NCBI GenBank assembly: GCA_025175895.1
Contig: CM045998.1
Coordinates: 12,881,153-12,945,152 of the forward strand
Direction of reading: 5' to 3'
DNA length: 64,000 nucleotides
Origin: Wurfbainia villosa
Taxonomy: Eukaryota; Streptophyta; Magnoliopsida; Zingiberales; Zingiberaceae
Shown here: in pieces, positions 47,932 through 58,796 of the stretch
Numbering within the stretch: position 1 is the first letter of the stretch
Layout of the letters: each line of letters opens with the position of its first letter
The notes under the pieces: generated by a model
What the model was told of the DNA's origin: nothing
The model's input: only the letters and a program-made list of their open reading frames with translations
Database searches by the model: none
Program-made: the position numbers and the translations under genes

Positions 47932-48005
47932 CTGTCCAGTTAATAGAGGTGTATCGGCAACCAACTTTGCATAAATTGACCTTAGAGTACGATGATCTCC
48001 AACAC
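47932..48005 (-). pseudogene. Captured exon-like piece, unidentified
   Basis: 74 nt between an acceptor-like CTTTCAG and a donor-like CAG|GTAAC on the minus strand, open in one phase and reading GDHRTLRSIYAKLVADTPLL. It looks like a true internal exon (two-base entry phase, phase-0 exit), but I cannot name the parent gene. Its phase does not fit the upstream PAT24-like exon. Confidence 0.45.
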
Positions 48006-49127
48006 CTGAAAGAAGAGTAATAACAGATCAAGTTAGAAACAATCAAAATAAGAAGAGATCATATTTTGATAATGTCATCACGCACTAAAATCTAGGGAGT
48101 TAAAGAACCTATATATACCTCCTAAAAATTTATCTCATCTTAGTCATATTATCCTACTAGTTCAATCATAATACTAATCCAACAATTAATAAGCATCTAC
48201 TCGCAATATCTAACAATGTATATCACAGCAATAACTTTTCGCGTATCACAGTAATAGCAATCAATAACTATATGCTAACGATAAACAAGCAACCTAAGAT
48301 CTAACGGTCCAACAGATATAAGATTAAAGCAATACTAGACAGATCACAAAGTGAAATCATAATACAACCGAAGTAAACAATATAACCAATATAATCATGC
48401 ACTAAATTCAGAGATCATAGACCTTTTACATTCATGTCCGATATTTTATCTCGAATCAGAATCCTACAAAGATAGAATACAAAACATAACCAAGGAAATA
48501 TTGGAAAAGTAAGGTCAAAATTTCTAATAAGTTATATCTCAGTTTCAACTACAAAAAAGTATAGATACAACATAAGCTGAATAGCTATATTAATTTTCAG
48601 CTAATTCATGAGAATATGGAACCTTAAAGAAAACTTCAAAGTTATTGGCAAATAGAGTTCCTGCAGAAAGACAAAAAACATATACAGAGTGCAATTTTAA
48701 TCATAACAGAGAATGCTTCAGCCTTTCATACTCTTACAGTGATCATAAAAGGAGTTGTGTAAGATGTTACAAAAAGGCCTAAATTCTAAACCATTCTATC
48801 TGTGCTCCAATACACTTTCTTTAAACATCTATCTGTGCCTAAATTCTTTCGTACAAGGAAGCTCCCTTTAAACAAAAGCTCATTCATGCAAACTGGTTGA
48901 AGATTGTTCGAACATCAAACCACAGATAAGTCTATGGAAGGCCAAAATAGACTTTAGACAAACAAACATCTTGAAGTGGAGTTGTCGGACACACTAGTAA
49001 AGAGTGATTGCTATCTCGCTGTTGAAATAGATACCCAAGAATAGCTCAATTGATCAGACAAGAACCAATATGAAGTGTTGTTAACAAATCGCAATTTTGT
49101 TCACAGTAATTATGAGGAGAAGCAGAC

Positions 49128-49699
49128 CTGATATCCATATAAGTCTGACACATCAATTCGAGCACCTTCCTTGAGCAATACGTCGGCGACCTGGATGTGT
49201 CCTCGCACTGCACTCCAATGGAGCGCAGTTTGCCCCGTGTTGTCAGTGGCGTTTACATCTCCTCCATGCTGATTCAAACAACAAAATTTAGCGCTTAATC
49301 TGATAGAAACTCAAAGGTCAATAAAAGAACAATAACTCCACCCCACAAGAGGATGACAGGGGAACAATCTATCACGGGAATTAGAGGTTAAACTAACGGA
49401 ACGAAACGACCAAGAACCAGAAGAGAAAACACCCTAGGCGGAAGAGAAGTACCTCGATGATGTATTGGACGGCGGCGGTGCGGTTATTGAGAGCGCCCAC
49501 TGGAGGGCATAGTACCCGGCCCTGTCGGCTCACAGACGGAGCACCCCTCCACCTCCACCAGCCGCTGGAGTTTCTCCAGATCGCCATACGCAGCTGCAGT
49601 GTACACGTCGTTCCTGGAAGACTCCTCGTCCTCTCCCGCTGGCACTGCTCCTCCCGCGACCTCGGCCTCCTCGTCCACCACCTCAATCTCCGAAGCCAT
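49128..49699 (-). pseudogene. PAT24: Captured exons 1-2 of a TIP1/PAT24-like ankyrin S-acyltransferase
   Basis: TIP1/PAT24 proteins are ankyrin-repeat DHHC palmitoyltransferases of Golgi and plasma membrane. Exon 1 (49453-49699) starts ATG at 49699 (MASEIEVV) and contains NDVYTAAAYGDLEKLQRLVE; after GCSVCEP a small frame disruption separates it from ALNNRTAAVQYIIE, which ends at a donor GAG|GTACTT. Exon 2 (49128-49268) has acceptor TCAG and donor CAG|GTCTGC and is fully open: HGGDVNATDNTGQTALHWSA, then VRGHIQVADVLLKEGARIDV. These are ankyrin repeats 1-2. The later repeats, membrane segments and DHHC domain are absent. The intron is retained. A truncated ankyrin protein could be made only if the exon 1 frame is bypassed. 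Confidence 0.85.
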
Positions 49700-50150
49700 C
49701 GGACTCGTCGCCACCGCCGCCTCCTCCGATGTGCCCAGAAATCAACGCAATCCAGCGACCACTAGCCGCGGGACGTGGAAAAAGAAAGAGGAAAAAGATG
49801 CCCTTTTTCGATTTGGGCAAGAACGAGCGAACCAGCGAGAGAGAGAGAAGGGAAGCAGAAGACGACTCCGGAGTGACGAGAGCTCGCTGGCCATGGGACA
49901 GATCCGGCCGTGGAGCAGTGACGGCCGCTCGCGTCTGGCGGCGTCACGAGGCGTGCCGTGCGGTTGCGTCGTCACGACGCATAGGGGAGGCGTGATGAGG
50001 GGCACTCCGGGCGAGGGCTGCGAGCGACCGTGGACGACCGCGAGACGGTGGCGAAGTGAGAAGGGCGATGGCGCGTGAGGAGAAGGCGACGGCGGAAGGC
50101 AGGAAGGCAGGGAAAGGAAAGCAGCGGGAGCAAATAAAGATAAAGGATAA
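49700..50150 (-). promoter_or_regulatory. Captured upstream region of the PAT24-like gene
   Basis: About 450 bp of GC-rich DNA upstream of the captured ATG, bounded on the right by an A-run and the terminal palindromic array. The composition resembles a plant 5' UTR and proximal promoter and is unlike the rest of the element. That it came with the exons is inference from contiguity; promoter activity is unknown. Confidence 0.45.
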
Positions 50151-50162
50151 AAAAAAAAAAAG

Positions 50163-50480
50163 TAGAGCGACGGAATTTCAATTCCGTCGATAATTATTAG
50201 CGACCGAAATTTAATTCGGTCGTTAATCAGCGACGGAATTAAATTTTCGTCGCTAATTAGCGACGGAATTAAATTTCCGTCGCTAATAATTAACGACTAA
50301 ATATTATTTCGGTCGTTAATTAGCGACCGAATTTAAATTCAGTCGAAAATTAACGACCGATAATTTAATCGGTCGTTAATTAGCGATCGAAAATTTAATC
50401 GGTCGCTAATTAACGACCGAATTTAAATTCGGTCGTTAATTAGCGACCGAATTTAAATTCGGTCGTTAATTCTGTCGCTA
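50163..50480. repeat. Right subterminal palindromic array of the Pack-CACTA
   Basis: About a dozen units of GCGACGGAATT, GCGACCGAATT and ACGACCGA facing their complements, continuous with the right terminus. It mirrors the left array. Confidence 0.9.
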
Positions 50481-50501
50481 AAACAGAAATTTTTTGTAGT
50501 G

Positions 50502-51134
50502 AATGGTCGTAAGACAAGTTGGTGGAGACTGCTAGATTGACGGTTTTAATCTTTTGCAGAGCGAAGAGGAAATTTGTATTGTTTTTTGTTGGATAATGGC
50601 CAGGGGTAGTGGGATCATGAGATGGTGGTGACTACATTATCCCATGTTCATGAACCTCGTACTCTCTTCTTAATAAATACTTCTTGTGAAGATGTATAGG
50701 CTGATGAAAAACGTGGAGTTTCGTGTGTTTTAGTGAGGGTTGTGTATAATTAGAGCTTGTAGGTGTGCGTACAGACGATACTTATGATTTGTGCACTTAT
50801 CTTTTGTTGAGAAGAATAAGAGAATCGTCACAATTATCGGACTTAGACTTGTGACATTGTGATACTGCAATGATAGTTTGTTTCACGTGACTGTCATCTC
50901 GACTGCGAACGAGAGATTGAAGATTACAATTCGATAGTTCTAGTATAATCTACAACGAGGTATGATAATTTATGATTCCGTAATTTATATTTTCATATGT
51001 TAACACTTTTTTAAGAACAATAATGGGATAAAAAAGAAGAAATAGTTCAAGAGTTAAATCTACAATTGTACCTCAAGCAATGTTGTTCTACTAAGTTATT
51101 CTTGCCTTGATTTGTGTATATAAGTTTGCATGCA
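50502..51134. other. Spacer between CACTA element and LTR remnant, no gene seen
   Basis: Starts with the duplicated AAT. Plain AT-rich DNA without recognised coding sequence; words around 50760-50960 resemble LTR leader sequence, but no ends could be set. Confidence 0.4.
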
Positions 51135-52452
51135 TGTTGGAGGAAGTTCATCGTGGCCATCTTCATCCTCCAAAATAAGTTCATTATCAGTCAATTGTTT
51201 GAATGCTGGACCTACATAATAGCTCTCCCAGTTCAACTTTGTCCAACATCAATTGATTAATTATTATTATCAATCGATTGATACCTAAACAGTCAAATAT
51301 TACAATCGATTATCAAACATTGCGTATACTACCATAATATTATTAGTCGATTGATGATGATCAATCAAATTGGCGTAGTCAAATTCAGAACTTTTTATTC
51401 AGTCTAACAGTAACATAAGTCGAATCCTTTATTTGACTTATGAAGTAGTATCACAACAATTGATTATTAACATCCACAATCTATGTAAACTCTCTCAAAC
51501 TCCTAAACTTGGGATTTATAATTAATCAATCGATTGTTATTACATAATAGTCGACTGATTCTTCTATTTCAGATTAACAAGATTGAATTCTTGCTTTACC
51601 TTGTATTTAGTTGGGCTCAATTTATTGGAATTTATTCTCGCATAACATCTGGTCAACCTTAACTTATCAAGACTTTTTTTGGCTAGCATCTGTTTAACCT
51701 TGGCTGACCAAAATATCGTTCATCTAACATTCGATTAACTTTGACTTGCCAAGATTTCACCCTTGATTAATCTTGGTTTATCAGAATTTCACCATTGCCA
51801 AACATCCGACCTTCTTTAATTTATTTGGATTTTCCATCTCAAATCCAACATCTGGTCCTTCCTAATTTGTTAGGGTTTTTATCCATGTGCTTATCATATG
51901 GTTTTCAATGATCTATAAGAACTTTCATCCATATGCATAATATTCAATTCTTCATGACATGTTAAGATTTCTATCTGTATGCCTAACAAATTGTGACTTA
52001 TTAAGATTTCCGTCACTTGTTAAATATTCAATCTTCCATGATCCATTTAGACTTTCCTTCTCATCTCGTGCCAAGCCTATGATCCTCCATAACTAACTTG
52101 AGCTTTATTTCTTTTGTGTCAAGTGTCCGATCAATTATAACCCATTTATACTTGCCACTTATTAACTCTGTTGAACTTTTGATTGTCAAATATCCGATTA
52201 ATCATAATTCACTTGAACTTATCATTCAATCATCAAAGTTAAAATCTTTATTTATCTTGGTCAACTTGACTTGAGGTCGATTACCCTCATAATTTTTCTC
52301 TCCAATAATTTTCTCTTTTACACCGAACTTGATCATTCTTGATCAATAATCTTCCTCTAAAGAGTATCACTTGATCATCCTCACATGTTACTCAAACATC
52401 AAAATTCAATTCGAATTTGATCAATCTTATCAAAAGGTCAATTGCATCAACA
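51135..52452 (-). mobile_element. Degraded LTR of the solo LTR 5901-7542 type
   Basis: Bounded by TGTTGGAGG and GCATCAACA. Contains repeated CAATCGATTG-type motifs (51240-51560) and, at 51640-52260, degenerate tandem units (AACATCTGGTCAACCTTAACTTATCAAGA type) like those in the solo LTR at 5901-7542. Flanking 5-mers (atgca, aatat) do not match, so limits are approximate. Confidence 0.5.
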
Positions 52453-52538
52453 AATATATGACATGTGAAATCCTAAAAGATAATGAAATGTGAGAAATTA
52501 TATAAGAAATTATACCAGTTGTGGTAGGATAATATCAA

Positions 52539-52751
52539 TGATGCAAAAGGTTGTAATCCGTCAACTTAGTGGCTCCTATCAGCCCGCCCTCGGACCATCA
52601 TAAGGGAGGTAAATCACGGTAGACCTTTGACCCTTGAGATTAGTAACTAGCACATGGAGGGACGACACCCTCGTATTTGCGAGGGATTGATCCATTGTCC
52701 TATGATGCAACATCTGCATGCGCTAGCTACTAAACCCTTCTCGCGGGGGCA
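52539..52751 (-). mobile_element. Short SINE-like element
   Basis: About 213 bp, flanked by a 10-bp direct repeat ATAATATCAA (52529-52538 and 52752-52761). The minus strand begins TTGCCCCCGCGAGAAGGG, has a B-box-like GATCAATCC about 55 bases in, and ends TTTTGCATCA. There is no long A tail. Confidence 0.6.
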
Positions 52752-53011
52752 ATAATATCAAGATCTAATGGAGTCAGTTGGAATTTGATACTATCAATTG
52801 AAGGCTAAAACAATCGACTAAATAAATGTTTAAGTAGATTGGAATGCTGGATGTTGACAAATAAGATTTCCACATCTAAATTTTTAATTGACCGTAGATG
52901 ATTTGAGTTCAGGGTCATACTTGATGTAAGGCCAAAGAAACAATCGTCTCATATCCATTTTTAAAATAGTTCAAATTATTTTTAAAAAAGATTCAAAAAT
53001 TAATTCATCAG

Positions 53012-54086
53012 TGTTGGATCGAAGCGGATCGCTAGAGGGGGGGTGAATAGCGATAAAAACTTTTTTTCTCTTCGTTTGTTAAAAAATCGAGTATATAATT
53101 AATTTGCAGCGGAAAAGACAAGCAATATAAAGAGAAGACAAATGTTTTACTTGGTTCGTAGCCTTCGGCTACTACTCTAAGGCCCTAGTGATCCTTGACC
53201 ACGTACGGAGGGCAAAAGCACTAAAGGAACTCCTCCTCGTTAGAGGTAGGAGTTAATCGATACAAGAAGGAACAAAAACTTGAGGTAGAGGGACACTCCC
53301 CCTCTCCTCGTATACTATAAAAGCTCCGGAAAAGTAGATGAACAACTGATAAAAACTAATACCAATGTACAAAAATAATAAAGAAAGTTAAACCTAGACG
53401 TCGGAAAGGAAGGACTTCGTTGTCGGAGAGTTGTAGCTTTGCGGAGGCTTTTGGAAGCTTAGAATTGTTGTGAAAACCCTAGGTTAGGACCTCCTTTTAT
53501 AGCCTTTGAGCCCCTTTTCGAGAGGAACCCTAGCCAATCAAAATTGAGCACCAATCTCTTTGAAATGGGGTGATAAGTCTTGACTCCTCGAATCTGATCA
53601 TTGACCATCATCGATCGATGGCGATCGATCGAGTCGCGACCTTTCGCCGATCGCTTGTGAATGATCCAGTCCTCAAAGCGGCGATGCTAGCGCAAGGTTA
53701 GCTCAAAGAAAATATTATTTCGACGACCTTCGACCGTCCGATCTCGACCTAGACCATCTATGGGATGTCTTTGGTCGGATCTACGCTTAAGATCATCCCC
53801 GTAAAGAGGATACGAGCTCACTTACGCTCGCACACACGAGCTTACCTCGATACTTACATGTTGCTTTTGCTTCCGACCTTCCACTCGATTCCTTCGGCTC
53901 CCTCCGAAGTCACTCGAGTGTCGCCCGACCACCGCGGCTTCCTCCGGATGTCGCTAGCCTTTAGCTCCAGCTATAGCAATTTACTGCACACTCGATTCAG
54001 CTCGTGAGATAATGACATGAGCTTAACTTTGTATCGTTTGCTATAATCAAAACTCAGGTTCGACTTAGGTGCATACTGCACCAACA
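53012..54086 (-). mobile_element. Solo LTR of the SIRE-like copia family
   Basis: Plus strand starts TGTTGGATCGAAGCGG and ends TGCACCAACA, with a perfect 5-bp target duplication ATCAG (53007-53011 and 54087-54091). Reversed, it matches the 5' LTR at 55263-56363 along its whole length (GATCCAACA end; TGCACC and TAAGTCGAACC start). Length 1,075 bp. A TATA box (TATAAAAGG) lies on the minus strand near 53489-53499. Confidence 0.93.
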
Positions 54087-54091
54087 ATCAG

Positions 54092-55262
54092 TATGTTTTT
54101 TTAAATTAGACTGAATTTTTTTTTGGAAATTAAAATTATATTAATTTACAAATTATTTTATCATAATATATGATATTTTATTTTTTTTTAATATTTGACG
54201 ACATAATTTATTCTCAGTAATAAATTTTTCTAACAAAATTAAATAAATTTATCCAAAAAATTTGACTCTTTTAAAAAATAAAGAATTCTATGCTACTATA
54301 TTTTCTTATAAATTCTAAAACATAATAAAAAAATATTGAATATTTTAAACTAACGAATATACATTTTTTATTCTCATTTTTGATATATTATTTTAGGAGC
54401 ACCAAATTAGATATTTTTTTATTTGTTTGTTTGGTCAGCTGGTTTATCTTTTTATTTTGTCTTTCTAGATAATCTATCTGTTTATTTATTTGTCTCTTCC
54501 ATGCATCTATTTTTATCTGTTACTAATTTTTGATTTTTTGGTTTTGGGTTATGAATTTTGTTTTTCTTTTTTTTTTCTAGTGTTTGTTTAGTTTGTGATT
54601 TGTGGTTTTGTTTTGGGTTATGATTTTGTATTTTATTTTATTTTTGTGTTTTGGCCTTTTGGGTTATGGTTTTTTCTAGAAGGCGACGAATTTGGTGGTC
54701 GACTTGGACCAGGCTTCCTTATCTAGCTAGTTCGGTTTACTAAATAGTTGGCCGGTCAGGCGATTGATTGGGAATAAAAATTCATATGAAAATTTAATAG
54801 AAAATAATCAAAATAGAGAGATGAGGTGTAGGACTTAGGAGTATATGATTTATCAGGAATAAAAAATCATGGTAGGATGTTGACAAATATAATTTAAAAA
54901 AAACAAATGGTCGAGACAAAAGAAACATAAGCAAGAAACTCGGAATTGATAAGTCAAAAGTATTCATCGAAGGGAAAGTTGTAACAATGAAGGCGTAGAA
55001 TTCTTCCCTTTCTTTCCGACCTTATCGAGAGAAGGGAGAATGAATATCGTACCATGATTCTTTCGTGCTTGTGCGCGAAAACGAGAACACCGTGCGCGCG
55101 CCTCTTCTCGGCTGAGCATCGCAATACAGATGAAGCCGTCGGATGGCGGAAATCCGGCCGGAATTCGTCCGTTGTCAGACGGGCACCGGATTCCTGCTCG
55201 ATGGCGTTCGGAATTCGATCGATTCGTGGCCGAAAACGGCCGCAAATTCGGTCGCCATTGGC
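54092..55262. other. Spacer between solo LTR and copia element
   Basis: AT-rich DNA to about 54950, with T-rich runs such as TTTTGTTTTGGG. From 55070 to 55262 it is GC-rich and shares words with the repeat at 34376-34700. The frames across this part are by-products of composition. No gene recognised. Confidence 0.45.
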
Positions 55263-56363
55263 TGTTGGTGCAGTAGGCACCTAAGTCGAACCTGAGTTTT
55301 GATTATAACAAACGATATAAAGTTAAACTCATGTCGTTATCTCACGAGCTGAATCGAGTGTGCAGAAGATTGCTATAGCTGGAGCTGAAGGCTAGCGACA
55401 CCCGGAGGAAGCCGCGGTGGTCGGGCGACACTCGAGTGACTTCGGAGGGAGCCAAAGGAATCGAGTGGAAGACCGGAAGCAAAAGCAACACGTAAGTATC
55501 GAGGTAAGCTCATGTGTGCGAGCGTAAGTGAAGTCGTATCCTCGTTACGGGGATGATCTTAAGCGTAGATTCGACCAAAGACATCCTATAGATGGTCTAG
55601 GTCGAGATCGGACAGTCGACGACCGTCGAAATTATGTTTTTGTTGAGCTAACTTTGACTTGCAGCAAACATCACGATCATTGCCGGCAGGAGGACTCATT
55701 GTCGTCAATCGGTCGATCAGAGGTCGACTCGTCGATCTTTGCCATCAATCGACTGATGATGGCCATCAGTCGACTGATGGTCAATGATCAGATTCGAGGA
55801 GTCAAGGCTTATCACCCCATTTCAAAGAGATTGGTGCTCAATTGTGATTGACTAGGGTTTCTCTCGAAAAGGGGCTCAAAGTCTATAAAAGGAGGGTCAA
55901 TCCTAGGGTTTCATCATCAATTCTAAGCTTACAAGAGCCTCCGCAAAGCTACAACTCTCCGACAACGAAGTTCTTCTCCGACGCTAGGTTTAATTTTCTT
56001 TTAGTTTTTGTACGTCGGTTTTAGATTTATATTCGTTGTTCATTTACTTTTTCGAAGCTCTTTTTCTATCATAACGAGGAGAGGGGGAGTGTCCTTCTAC
56101 CTCAAGTTTTTGTTCTTGTATCGATTAACTCCTACCTCCAACAAGGAGGAGTTCGTTTAGTATTTTGCCCTCCGTGCGTGGTCAAGGACCACTAGGGCTT
56201 TGGAGTAGTAGCCGAAGGCTACGAACCAAGTAAAAAGAATTGTCTCTTTTATTTATTGTTTTTATTTCCGTTGCAAATTATCTATTCGACTTTCAAAGAA
56301 CGATTTAATAAAAGTTTTGTTTCGCTATTCACCCCCCCTCTAGCGAACCGCATCGATCCAACA
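55263..56363 (+). repeat. 5' LTR of the copia element
   Basis: TGTTGGTGCAG...GATCCAACA, 1,101 bp, immediately followed by the primer binding site. The palindromes CATCAGTCGACTGATG and ATCAATCGACTGATG lie at about 55743-55785, in U3. The CGCTATTCACCCCCCCTCTAGCG motif near the 3' end is the family hallmark. Confidence 0.92.
55884..55890 (+). promoter_or_regulatory. TATA box of the copia LTR
   Basis: TATAAAA within GTCTATAAAAGGAGGG, about 620 bp into the LTR; the same sequence lies in the solo LTR at 53012. It sets the U3/R boundary near 55915. Confidence 0.6.
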
Positions 56364-56365
56364 AT

Positions 56366-56377
56366 TGGTATTAGAGC
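56366..56377 (+). promoter_or_regulatory. Primer binding site (initiator tRNA-Met type)
   Basis: TGGTATTAGAGC two bases after the LTR end, one mismatch from the common plant site TGGTATCAGAGC complementary to initiator tRNA-Met. Confidence 0.85.
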
Positions 56378-56580
56378 CGAAGGTTGCTAAGATTTGGTGA
56401 AACCACCAATCTAGCCATTTTACAGATTTTTTTTTCTTTTTAATTCTGTTTATTTCAGATTTATTTCGCTTTGTTACTTTTACTCCCGCACTACTAATCC
56501 AAGACGCGAGTCTTGGTACTTTTTTGTGTTTTTGTCGTTGCTAGTTTCTTCGTCTTCGTCTCCTTGTGTCTTTTGTTCTA

Positions 56581-58167
56581 ATGGCCCATCTCGAGGGTTT
56601 TAGCACCGTCCGACCTCCGTTTTACAACGGAGATGACTTCCGTTATTGGAAGGGTCGGATGGAATGCTTTCTCAAAACCCAAATCGAGATGTTGATTATA
56701 ATCCAAACGGGATTCACACTTTCGACTAACGAAGTGGGTGAATTCTTGGATTATGACCAATGGACCATTGCGACAAAAATACAAGTCGAAGCTGACGCCA
56801 AGGCAACACAAATCCTCCAATGCGGCTTGTCCAAGGAAGAGCTAAATCACGTCGGCCCCTTCATAAGCGCAAAGGACCTTTGGACAAAACTAGTGGAGCT
56901 ACACGAAGGGACCGATGAAGCCAAGGTATGTAAGCGTGATCTTCTATTCAATAAACTATATAACCTAAAAATGCAGGAACACGAGTCCGCGACGTAACTC
57001 CACGCCCGTGTCCAAGACATAGTCAACAACCTACACGCAATCGGGCAAAAGGTCGAAAACCGCGACCTTATAAGGTATGTTCTAAACTCTTTTCCGAGGA
57101 CTACCTTGTAGGCATCCATAGTCGATGCCTACAAGGTCTCCAAGGATCTTTCTAAACTTAGGTTAGATGAACTCTTTTCTGATTTCGAACTTCATAAGCA
57201 GTCTAACTCGGAACCCGAGAAGGGTATAACACTTTTTGCAGGTTCGAGGAAGAAAACCGCAAGCAAGCCACCCCCGAAGGAAGAAGAGGATGAGTCCGAT
57301 TCGGAGGTTGACTCGGAAATGGAGGCCGAACTAGTCAACCTAGTTCGGAGGATAGTCAAGGGCCGAAAATGAGCCGTCACTCAACCCAACGAAGGTAAGC
57401 CTAAAAGTTCAAACATAAGATGTTATGAATGCAACAGGTTTGGACACATTAAGTCCGAATGCCCAAAACTCAAGAGCAAGACACCAAAACACAAAAAGAC
57501 ACTTAACGCCACTTGGGAAGAATCTTCCGAGGAAGAAGATAACGATCGAGTCCTCATGGCTAAACCGGTGGAATTGAAGACGGAGTCGGAATCGGAACTT
57601 GAATCGGAAATCGAAGATGAGTCAGACTGCGAAGCACTATTCAAGATGAGCCATGAATACGCATCCGGTTCAAAAGATACACTCAAGGTAAGTCGTTCTC
57701 TTATTACTACACTTTATAGTGCAATTAAGTTTTTAAATAGAAAGTTAGCTAAGTCCGAGTCCAAGGTCGAGACCCTGGTTGAGGAAGTTAAACTCCTCAA
57801 ACACGAGGTCTCCCTAACCTCTTCGACTAGTCGAGTTCAAGAGAAGGACTCAACTCGGGCTGAAAAATTTGAAGTTGAGAACTCACTCTTGAAGAGTCAA
57901 GTCGAAGATCTTAGGAATACGTTGGAAAGATTTACTTTGGGATCCAAAGGACTTGACCTCCTACTTGGATCGCAAAGGGCCGTGTACAACAAGGTCGGGC
58001 TAGGGTTTAGCTCAAACACGACCAATAAGTCGTATATGTCAATCGTAAGTCGACATAAAAATCGTGTCCAAGCATGGGTCCCTAAGACCACCTTGATTTC
58101 AAACTTAGGATCAAACCAGTACTGGGTTCCCAAGGACCAAATCCACTATGTGGAGAGACCAAATTGA
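56581..58167 (+). pseudogene. Copia gag, broken by three stops
   Basis: Capsid-type protein of the element. Begins ATG at 56581 (MAHLEGFSTVRPPFYNGDDF), then the UBN2-type gag core (ATQILQCGLSKEELNHVGPF), a CCHC zinc knuckle CYECNRFGHIKSEC at 57421-57462, an acidic Glu/Ser stretch, a coiled-coil-like region of Lys/Glu/Leu heptads (about 57690-57930) and a C-terminal part with VQAWVPK and YWVPKDQIHYVERPN. The frame is kept throughout, but stops interrupt it: TAA 56995-56997, TAG 57109-57111 and TGA 57370-57372. The long SIRE-style C-terminal extension after the knuckle sets this family apart from short-gag copia lineages. Confidence 0.9.
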
Positions 58168-58796
58168 TTCAACAGTCCAGGGGGAGCTAGTACGAAATTT
58201 GTTTGCGTTTTAACTTAGAAATTGCATGCTTAGGTTTTTATTTAGTTTGATTTTTCTTTTTAGAATGGTTAGATAGGACTATAACTCGTAAATACTTGAT
58301 AACATAGTACCAGGACGCGGCGAGATGATAGTACGCTAGGAAAGCAGAGTCTTGTGTATTCGGGCTAGATAAAGCGTATCTAGTTCGGTGCACTTGACCG
58401 AGCGGAACTAGCTGAAGCTACCTCGCCGTATCCTAGACTAGTTAGACCAGGAAGTGGTCTTAGGTGAGTCAAGTCTCTATTTTCTTGAAAATGGCTTTGT
58501 CTAAGGAAGTGGTCGTTTTTCCGATCAAAGAAGGCCTCTGTGCCTCGCCACGACCTGGAAGCCATGATCTTGAAAAGGTGACTTGATGAGCCTAAGGTCA
58601 AATCCGAATCTAACGCAAGATTGACAAGTGTTTAAGTCATTAAATTTAATTCAACTAAAATTGGAAGTCATCTCACAAGAACATATAGGATTAACATGTT
58701 TGATCATGTATACATGGGTGAGATGATTTAGGTTAATAATTTTCAACCAATTTTTAATAAATCCAATATCCGATCCAACTACCTTGCGTGTAGGAT

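Larger units (their letters stand above)
46404..50501. mobile_element. Pack-type CACTA element carrying host gene fragments, 4,098 bp
   Basis: The left end is CACTACAAGAAAATCATT and the right end, reversed, CACTACAAAAAATTTCTGT. A 3-bp duplication AAT flanks it (46401-46403 and 50502-50504). It has no transposase, so it depends on an autonomous relative. Both ends carry dense palindromic subterminal arrays built from TTAGCGACCGAATT-type units. Between them, all on the minus strand, lie the first two exons of a TIP1/PAT24-like gene with its upstream DNA (50150-49128), an exon-like piece of unknown origin (48005-47932) and a laccase-like exon (47864-47610). The cargo keeps splice-site-like borders, so it is genomic capture rather than captured mRNA. 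Confidence 0.9.

Noticed and set aside
49599..50078. 159-codon plus-strand frame
   Set aside because: It is antisense to the captured PAT24-like exon 1 and its GC-rich upstream region.
54954..55284. Overlapping frames on both strands of about 75-108 codons
   Set aside because: Composition-driven, in the same repeat vocabulary as 34376-34700; no domain.
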